Positions 34,899 through 39,556 of a DNA stretch of 39,556 nucleotides are shown one piece after another. The stretch's first letter is position 1; every line of letters begins with the position of its first letter. A program made the position numbers and the translations under genes. The stretch is from an uncultured SAR86 cluster bacterium. GTDB lineage: Bacteria; Pseudomonadota; Gammaproteobacteria; Magnimaribacterales; D2472. The stretch spans positions 1 through 39,556 of the forward strand of contig CABZRR010000012.1 in assembly GCA_902528215.1 (NCBI GenBank), read 5' to 3'. Below the pieces are notes generated by a model. It searched no databases, was not told the DNA's origin, and was given only the letters and a program-made list of their open reading frames with translations.

Positions 34899-35858
34899 AT
34901 GATTAATAAACAAACAGTTGGAATCTTCTCAGGCTCAGCTTCACAGGCTTTATCTGAGGAAGTAGCAAAAATATTAGGTATAAAAATAGGTGAGATTGAT
35001 TTAGGTAAATTTTCAGATGGAGAAATTAAGGTTGAAGTCTTGGAAAATGTCCGAGGTCATGAAGCTTATATAGTTCAATCTACTTGCGCTCCTTCAAATG
35101 CAAATTTAATGGAATTAATGTTAATTACAGATGCTTTGAAACGTTCATCTGCATCAAAAATTACAGCAATAATTCCCTACTATGGTTATGCACGTCAAGA
35201 CAGAAGAGTTAGATCAGCAAGAGTTCCAATAAGCGCAAAAGTAATTGCGGATATGTTAAATTCCGTTGGAGTGGATAGGGTACTTACAGTAGACCTTCAT
35301 TCTGAATCCATTCAAGGTTTCTTTGATATGCCTGCTGACAATGTATATGCAACAAAAATCATGCATGATGATATTAAGTCTAGAACTTCAAAAGATGAGC
35401 AAATACTTGTGGTATCTCCTGATGTGGGTGGTGTTGTTAGAGCAAGAGCATTGGCAAAATTCCTGGATGAATCTGATCTAGCAATTATTGATAAAAGAAG
35501 GGCATCATCAAATGAATCTGAAGTAATGAACATTATTGGAGATGTTAAAGGAAAAAGCTGTATTGTGCCTGATGATATCATTGATACAGCTGGAACTTTA
35601 TGTAATGCAGCTCAAGCTTTAAAGGATGCTGGTGCTGCTAAGGTGAAAGCATATATCACTCATCCAGTATTGTCAGGGCCAGCTATTGAAAGAATTTCAA
35701 ATTCATCTATTGATGAATTAGTTGTGACCAATTCCATTTCTTTATCCACAGAAGCAGAAAAATGCAGTAAAATACGCGTCATTTCTCTTGCCCCTACAAT
35801 TGCAGAGTGCATTAGAAGATTAAACAATGAAGAGTCACTTAGTGCCCTATTTTTGTAA
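34899..35858 (+). CDS. prs: Ribose-phosphate pyrophosphokinase (PRPP synthase)
   Basis: Prs makes phosphoribosyl pyrophosphate for nucleotides, histidine and tryptophan. The 319-residue protein has the family stretch [32 protein letters not shown] (flexible ATP loop) and the ribose-phosphate loop [10 protein letters not shown]. Length is standard. It starts 12 bases after the tRNA CCA end with only a weak Shine-Dalgarno (AAGAAA), so it may depend on the ispE-tRNA transcript. Confidence 0.97.
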   Translation: MINKQTVGIFSGSASQALSEEVAKILGIKIGEIDLGKFSDGEIKVEVLENVRGHEAYIVQSTCAPSNANLMELMLITDALKRSSASKITAIIPYYGYARQDRRVRSARVPISAKVIADMLNSVGVDRVLTVDLHSESIQGFFDMPADNVYATKIMHDDIKSRTSKDEQILVVSPDVGGVVRARALAKFLDESDLAIIDKRRASSNESEVMNIIGDVKGKSCIVPDDIIDTAGTLCNAAQALKDAGAAKVKAYITHPVLSGPAIERISNSSIDELVVTNSISLSTEAEKCSKIRVISLAPTIAECIRRLNNEESLSALFL

Positions 35859-35881
35859 GAGTTAATTAAAAGGTAATCCTA

Positions 35882-36595
35882 ATGTCAGAAGAAATTATAT
35901 TAAATGCAGATCTTAGAGTAAGAACCGGTACAAATAAAACCAGAGAAATAAGACGAGAAGGCTCTATGGTTCCAGCCATAATTTATGGAAATGAAGAAGA
36001 AACTAAAAATATTAAAGTTAAATTAAATGAGCTCACTAAAGCTTCTGAAAATGAACTTTTTTACACTCAAGTCTTAAAAATATTACTAGAGGGTCAAGAG
36101 GAAAAAGTTGTTCTTAAGCAGCTTCAAAGAGAGCCTGTTAAAGGTAAGTTTCTTCACGCAGACTTTCAAAGAGTTTCAAGAAAAACAAAATTAAAAGTAG
36201 TTGTTCCATTCAGATTTATTGGTGAGGAGGACTGTGAGGGTGTAAAAATAGACGGAGGTGTTATTGCCAAAGCTATTTCAGAAATAGAAATCTCATGCTT
36301 AGCTGGAAATATTCCTGAGGCTATTGAAGTTGATATTACAAACTTAATGCTTAACGAAGCAATACGTTTATCAAATATAATCTTACCAGAAGGAGCAGAA
36401 ATTCCTGGTTTTGATGAAGAGAATGATCAGATGATTGTTTCAGTGAATCCGCCTAGAGCAGAAGAAGAAGAACCAGAGATTCTTGCTGAGGAAGAAGATG
36501 GTGAGGAAAGTGAAGCTGCTGAGGGAGTAGATTCATTGGCGGATCAAAGTGATGCTGATAATGTGTCTTCAGAAGAAGCAGAGTCAAGTAATTAA
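35882..36595 (+). CDS. rplY: 50S ribosomal protein L25 (CTC form, long acidic tail)
   Basis: L25/CTC binds 5S rRNA in the large subunit. The 237-residue protein has the L25 domain first (LRVRTGTNKTREIRREGSMV, and REPVKGKFLHADFQRV near 80-95) and a second TL5-type beta domain to about 190. The last 45 residues are very rich in Glu and Asp. Length is typical of the long form found in Pseudomonas, not the short E. coli form. It is followed by pth after 14 bases. Confidence 0.95.
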   Translation: MSEEIILNADLRVRTGTNKTREIRREGSMVPAIIYGNEEETKNIKVKLNELTKASENELFYTQVLKILLEGQEEKVVLKQLQREPVKGKFLHADFQRVSRKTKLKVVVPFRFIGEEDCEGVKIDGGVIAKAISEIEISCLAGNIPEAIEVDITNLMLNEAIRLSNIILPEGAEIPGFDEENDQMIVSVNPPRAEEEEPEILAEEEDGEESEAAEGVDSLADQSDADNVSSEEAESSN

Positions 36596-36609
36596 AATCA
36601 AAAAAATCT

Positions 36610-37173
36610 GTGCCTAATATTTGTATTATTGGTCTAGGAAATCCTGGAAGTAAATATAATGGAACCCGTCATAACATTGGGAAAGATTGGGTAAAAAGTG
36701 TTGCTAGCGACGCCGATTTAGATCTTCAAGTAAAGAAAAAAATTGAATCCACAGTTGGATTATCTGGTGATGAAAAAATTCTATGGGGATATCCCAATCA
36801 ATATGTAAATGAATCAGGTAATTCAATTATTAAAATTCTAAAAACCCAAAATTTCAACCTTGAGCAAATGATAGTTATTCATGATGACCTGGACCTTCCT
36901 CTTGGAAGCCTAAAATTAAAAATAGGTGGTGGGCATGGTGGACACAACGGATTGAGGAGTATCATATCGCACGCAGGTAAATCATTTATAAGGCTAAGAG
37001 TGGGAATTGGTCATCCAGGCAATAAAATTGACGTAACCAATTGGGTTCTAGGTAAATTTAAAACTACTGAAAAAGATTTAATAGAAGAAAGCTTTTATAA
37101 GTTTAATCATGTAATTGGCCTTTTGAGCAACAACGATATTCATTCAGCACAATTAAAACTACATACAGAATAA
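36610..37173 (+). CDS. pth: Peptidyl-tRNA hydrolase
   Basis: Pth frees tRNA from prematurely released peptidyl-tRNA. The 187-residue protein starts with GTG and shows GLGNPGSKYNGTRHNIG with catalytic His21, then VIHDDLDLPLGSLKLKIGGG with the catalytic Asp, and GHGGHNGLRSI. Length is normal. Its stop codon is followed directly by the ychF start with no spacer. Confidence 0.97.
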   Translation: MPNICIIGLGNPGSKYNGTRHNIGKDWVKSVASDADLDLQVKKKIESTVGLSGDEKILWGYPNQYVNESGNSIIKILKTQNFNLEQMIVIHDDLDLPLGSLKLKIGGGHGGHNGLRSIISHAGKSFIRLRVGIGHPGNKIDVTNWVLGKFKTTEKDLIEESFYKFNHVIGLLSNNDIHSAQLKLHTE

Positions 37174-38259
37174 ATGGGTTTTAAATGTGGAATTTTAGGC
37201 TTACCTAATGTGGGTAAATCAACCTTATTTAACGCTATAACTAAATCTACTATCCCTGCAGAAAACTTTCCATTTTGTACAATTGAGCCGAATATTGGAA
37301 TCGTGAATGTTCCTGATAAAAGACTAGATAAAATAAATAATATTGTAAATTCTGAAAGTGTGATACCAACCACGATGAGCTTCGTTGATATTGCAGGGCT
37401 AGTAAAAGGTGCCTCTAAAGGAGAAGGATTAGGGAACGCCTTTTTGTCGAATATAAGAGAAATGAATGCCCTTCTTCATGTTGTAAGATGTTTTAATGAT
37501 GAAAATGTGGTGCATGTTGATGGTTTTATCGATCCTCTGAAGGATGTTGAGACGATCAATCTTGAATTAATTTTTGCTGATCTTGAGGTCCTTGAAAAAA
37601 AAGATCAGAAATTAGAAAAATTAATTAGATCTGGAGATCAAGATGCAAAAAAACACAAAATAATAATCCAAGCTCTAAAGGAGCTGATGAAAAATGGAAA
37701 TTTACCAAAGCTTGATAGGTTTGATACTGAGGAAATAAAATTTATTGAAAGCATGAATTTGCTCTCAACAAAACCAATGGTTTTAGTAGCAAATTTATCT
37801 GATGACAAATCGAAAAATAATCTTGATGACCTCAAGAATTATGCTGAGATTAATAACATCAAAATTATTCCGGCAGTAATAAAAATTGAGCATGAGTTAG
37901 CGATACTAGAAAAGGAAGAGCAATTAGAATACCTAGAACTACTTGAAATGGGTGAGCCTGTACTAAATAAAATTATTATTGCGGGCTATAAATTATTGAA
38001 CTTAGAAACATTTTTTACTACTGGGCCAAAAGAGTCTAAAGCTTGGACAATTCGTAAAGATTCCTTAGCGCCTGAGGCAGCAGGAGTTATTCATACTGAT
38101 TTTGAAAGAGGCTTTATTAAGGCTGAGGTTATATCATTTGCGGATTTTATTGATTGTAATGGAGAAACTGGTGCAAAGAAAAATGGTAAATTAAGGCTAG
38201 AGGGAAAAGACTATTTAGTGAAGGATGGAGATATAATTCACTTCAAATTTAATGTTTGA
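37174..38259 (+). CDS. ychF: Ribosome-binding ATPase YchF (Obg-like)
   Basis: YchF is an Obg-family P-loop protein that prefers ATP and binds ribosomes. The 361-residue protein has G1 GLPNVGKST (about 8-16), FVDIAGLVKGASKGEGLGN as G3 region, a coiled-coil insert near 130-160 and a C-terminal TGS domain ending KDGDIIHFKFNV. It begins at the base after the pth stop, so translation is likely coupled. A promoter for the following tRNA overlaps its stop. Confidence 0.97.
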   Translation: MGFKCGILGLPNVGKSTLFNAITKSTIPAENFPFCTIEPNIGIVNVPDKRLDKINNIVNSESVIPTTMSFVDIAGLVKGASKGEGLGNAFLSNIREMNALLHVVRCFNDENVVHVDGFIDPLKDVETINLELIFADLEVLEKKDQKLEKLIRSGDQDAKKHKIIIQALKELMKNGNLPKLDRFDTEEIKFIESMNLLSTKPMVLVANLSDDKSKNNLDDLKNYAEINNIKIIPAVIKIEHELAILEKEEQLEYLELLEMGEPVLNKIIIAGYKLLNLETFFTTGPKESKAWTIRKDSLAPEAAGVIHTDFERGFIKAEVISFADFIDCNGETGAKKNGKLRLEGKDYLVKDGDIIHFKFNV

Positions 38260-38283
38260 CTTATAAATCAAGTTCTTTATTAT
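38256..38283 (+). promoter_or_regulatory. Candidate sigma-70 promoter for tRNA-Met
   Basis: TTGACT (38256-38261) and TATTAT (38278-38283) are each one mismatch from consensus and 16 bases apart. The expected start, about 38290, is a few bases before the mature tRNA 5' end at 38294. The -35 overlaps the ychF stop codon. Confidence 0.6.
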
Positions 38284-38293
38284 CGTATCACTT

Positions 38294-38370
38294 GGCTATG
38301 TAGCTCAGATGGTTAGAGCACAGCACTCATAACGCTGGGGTCGGTGGTTCAATTCCACCCATAGCCACCA
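38294..38370 (+). tRNA. tRNA-Met, elongator type (anticodon CAT)
   Basis: The acceptor GGCTATG pairs with CATAGCC, the D arm has AGCTCAGATGGTTAGAGC, the anticodon loop holds CAT in CTCATAA, and the T arm has GGTTCAATTCC. CCA is encoded at the end. A paired first base (G1:C72) excludes the initiator type. Strong likeness to E. coli elongator tRNA-Met argues against tRNA-Ile with a modified CAT anticodon. The location after ychF matches Pseudomonas. Confidence 0.94.
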
Positions 38371-38439
38371 TTAAATTAAATTCTAAGAAATAAAGATATT
38401 TTAGATAAAAATCTATCTAGAACTAAATAATCTTTTTTA

Positions 38440-38673
38440 CTATTCTTTTTTTAAGAAAATTAAAATTATTATTAATGATACCAATGCCAATAAGCCGTCT
38501 TCTCCGAGCATGGTTAATATTTCTGAAACGTTTTTGTATACATCGCCAACAAATGGAGTATTAGGACCAAAAATAATGCCAAGCAATAATGAGACTGCTA
38601 CCAATGGTAATAATAATTTTAATAACTTATTAAAAAAAGCAGTAAGTTTTACAAGAGAGTTGTTAAGATTCAT
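38440..38673 (-). CDS. Small two-helix membrane protein, downstream paralog (unknown function)
   Basis: I do not recognise this 77-residue protein. It has a short charged N-terminus, a first hydrophobic helix (about 18-36), a polar middle with FG (35-36), GDV (43-45) and N48, and a second hydrophobic helix (about 60-74) ending in KKE. The same layout (FG, G.DV, N, then G and a hydrophobic helix) appears in the protein encoded just upstream (38733-38951), so the two look like distant paralogs. It starts 13 bases after a perfect hairpin and has no obvious Shine-Dalgarno, suggesting low or conditional expression. Short coding length leaves some doubt that it is real, but the shared pattern supports it. 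Confidence 0.65.
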   Translation of the reverse strand: MNLNNSLVKLTAFFNKLLKLLLPLVAVSLLLGIIFGPNTPFVGDVYKNVSEILTMLGEDGLLALVSLIIILIFLKKE

Positions 38674-38686
38674 TTTTATTAAAAGT

Positions 38687-38710
38687 AGAAAGGGCCTAAT
38701 GGCCCTTTCT
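38687..38710 (-). terminator. Perfect 10-bp hairpin between the two small membrane protein genes
   Basis: AGAAAGGGCC (38687-38696), loop of four, GGCCCTTTCT (38701-38710) is an exact inverted repeat, much more GC-rich than its surroundings. On the minus strand it follows the upstream small gene by 22 bases and is followed by ACTTTTAATAAAAA. It looks like an intrinsic terminator, or an attenuator reducing read-through into the downstream small gene. Confidence 0.75.
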
Positions 38711-38732
38711 AACTAAGATTAAGCACAAACGC

Positions 38733-38951
38733 TTATCTGTTAACTAAGCTATATAGAACTGCTAGTACAAGTAATCCTACAACACCATTTGAAGCTAAAG
38801 ACTCGACCAATGAAGTAATATTTCCAATTACATCTAGTCCCAACATATCGCCAAAAGCAAGGCTTCCAACAATACCAAGTCCTAAGATACCGATGATGAC
38901 ACTAGTTAAATTACTAACTAGGTCGCTTAACATTCTAAATGCATTATCCAT
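38733..38951 (-). CDS. Small two-helix membrane protein, upstream paralog (unknown function)
   Basis: This 72-residue protein is not recognised. It begins MDNAFRMLSDLVSNL, then a glycine-rich hydrophobic helix (about 17-33), FG at 33-34, LGLDV (37-41), N44, a short amphipathic stretch and a second hydrophobic helix (about 57-70). The ATG has a very strong Shine-Dalgarno (AGGGGG, 38962-38957, five bases away), and the gene ends at a perfect hairpin; together these suggest high expression as a single-gene transcript. A candidate promoter is TTGTCC (39015-39010), 17 bases, TTTTAT (38992-38987). Pattern similarity links it to the next gene downstream. Confidence 0.75.
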   Translation of the reverse strand: MDNAFRMLSDLVSNLTSVIIGILGLGIVGSLAFGDMLGLDVIGNITSLVESLASNGVVGLLVLAVLYSLVNR

Positions 38952-39073
38952 AATTTCCCCCTATGGTTTGCACGGTTAGTTAACCTATAAAACCATAAAA
39001 AGAAATTGTGGACAAGATATATGAGTTAAAAATATCTGAAAATTTGACTTTTAATAGATAAATATTTTAATTA

Positions 39074-39111
39074 TATGTAATACTTCTTACATATTATAAG
39101 TAATACTTATA
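39074..39111. repeat. Two AT-only inverted repeats downstream of pnp
   Basis: TATGTAA (39074-39080) with TTACATA (39087-39093), and TATAAGTA-A-TACTTATA (39095-39111) stand side by side; both also share the word GTAATACTT. They lie just after the pnp stop on the minus strand and upstream of the small membrane protein gene. They could be a weak terminator or a protein-binding site; no stem is GC-rich. Confidence 0.6.
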
Positions 39112-39121
39112 TTTAAATAAA

Positions 39122-39556
39122 TTAGATTTCTAATGCTTTCTTAGAAAGTTTCATCTTACCTCGGTCAAATCCTATTAGCTTTACCTCGATTATGTCTCCC
39201 TCAGAAAGGACATCAGAAACATTTTCAACCCTTTCTGAAGAAATTTCAGAAACATGCAATAATCCATCTTTGCCAGGCAAGATGTTCACAAAGGCACCAA
39301 AATCTACAATTTTGACTACTTTTCCTTTATATACTTTATTCAGCTCGGGATCCTCTATTATTCCCTCAATAATTTCAAGTGCCGCTTTCATGATAGATTG
39401 TGTTTCTCCAAATATAGTAACAACTCCATTATCATCTACATCAACTGATGCTCCGGTATCGGCCTGCATACCTTTTATTACCGCTCCGCCTTTACCTATA
39501 ATTTCTTTAATTTTGTCCTGATTTACAGTTATCTTTTTCATTGCGGGAGTATTTTC
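39122..39556 (-). CDS. pnp: Polyribonucleotide nucleotidyltransferase (PNPase), C-terminal part
   Basis: PNPase degrades RNA from the 3' end by phosphorolysis in the degradosome. Only the C-terminal part is in the window; the gene runs off the right edge, and reading before the internal Met continues in frame (ENTPAMKKITVNQDKI). The KH domain shows IGKGGAVIKGMQADTGASVD and the S1 domain shows KVVKIVDFGAFVNILPGKDG and SERVENVSDVL. It ends shortly after S1 at KKALEI, without a long degradosome-binding tail. Confidence 0.96.
   Translation of the reverse strand, partial: ENTPAMKKITVNQDKIKEIIGKGGAVIKGMQADTGASVDVDDNGVVTIFGETQSIMKAALEIIEGIIEDPELNKVYKGKVVKIVDFGAFVNILPGKDGLLHVSEISSERVENVSDVLSEGDIIEVKLIGFDRGKMKLSKKALEI

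Noticed and set aside
38294-38370. tRNA-Ile with a modified CAT anticodon, or initiator tRNA-Met
   Set aside because: The acceptor begins with a normal G:C pair and the body closely matches elongator tRNA-Met.
38501-38716. Plus-strand open frame of 68 codons across the small gene and hairpin
   Set aside because: It is the complement of the 77-residue membrane protein and hairpin, without a ribosome site.
1-39556. CRISPR array, insertion sequence, phage, toxin-antitoxin or known defence system
   Set aside because: I found no spaced direct repeats of CRISPR type, no transposase or integrase, and no recognisable defence domains; nearly all bases belong to housekeeping genes.

Overview
The window is AT-rich, densely packed bacterial chromosome. 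Gene content and order are gammaproteobacterial: bc1 complex, petA with a Tat-type signal, the mreBCD, gatCAB, hemA-prfA-prmC and lolB-ispE-tRNA-prs-rplY-pth-ychF blocks. Very short or negative intergenic gaps, A+T-rich codons and several small lipid-metabolism genes point to a streamlined, probably marine, free-living gammaproteobacterium. A SAR86-like lineage is my guess from general character only; nothing in the window proves it.

Layout. 1-3829: ftsZ (cut by the left edge), mraZ with an operator-like repeat array, RNase P RNA, rsmI, and a divergent lpoA that is out of frame at an A8 run. 3826-7921: sspA, petC, petB, petA, rpsI, rplM, all on the minus strand. 8009-10077: zapE and divergent degS. 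10185-13539: an ECHDC3-like enoyl-CoA hydratase-family gene, a CoA-binding protein, murA, ibaG and mlaC (minus). 13578-18327: kdsD, lptA, lptB, rpoN, mgtE (plus). 18320-24114: yhdP, mreD, mreC, mreB (minus). 24188-27353: gatCAB (plus). 27355-30301: a lipid-type cluster of fatty acid hydroxylase/sterol desaturase, MaoC-like hydratase and an acyl-CoA synthetase broken by a one-base frameshift. 30399-33519: hemA-prfA-prmC (minus). 33518-38370: lolB, ispE, tRNA-Gln, prs, rplY, pth, ychF, tRNA-Met (plus). 38440-39556: two related tiny membrane proteins separated by a perfect hairpin, then the 3' end of pnp (cut by the right edge).

From memory of the Pseudomonas aeruginosa map, the order from ftsZ/mraZ to gatB and the order from prmC to tRNA-Met each match a conserved Pseudomonas block. 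Here they appear in shortened form and joined to one another. Many genes normally inside those blocks are missing at this place: the fts/mur core between mraZ and ftsZ, yraN-diaA-sspB, mlaFEDB, kdsC-lptC, hpf-ptsN and rng-maf.

Together the genes serve the cell envelope (ftsZ, mraZ, murA, lpoA, mreBCD, lptAB, kdsD, mlaC, yhdP, lolB, degS, zapE), respiration (petABC, hemA for heme supply), translation (rpsI, rplM, rplY, gatCAB, prfA, prmC, pth, ychF, rsmI, rnpB, two tRNAs) and fatty-acid handling. I see no phage, transposon, CRISPR array or recognised defence system. The most novel-looking items are the tandem tiny membrane proteins, the MraZ-type operator next to a mraZ-ftsZ fusion of the division cluster, and the lpoA slippery site.
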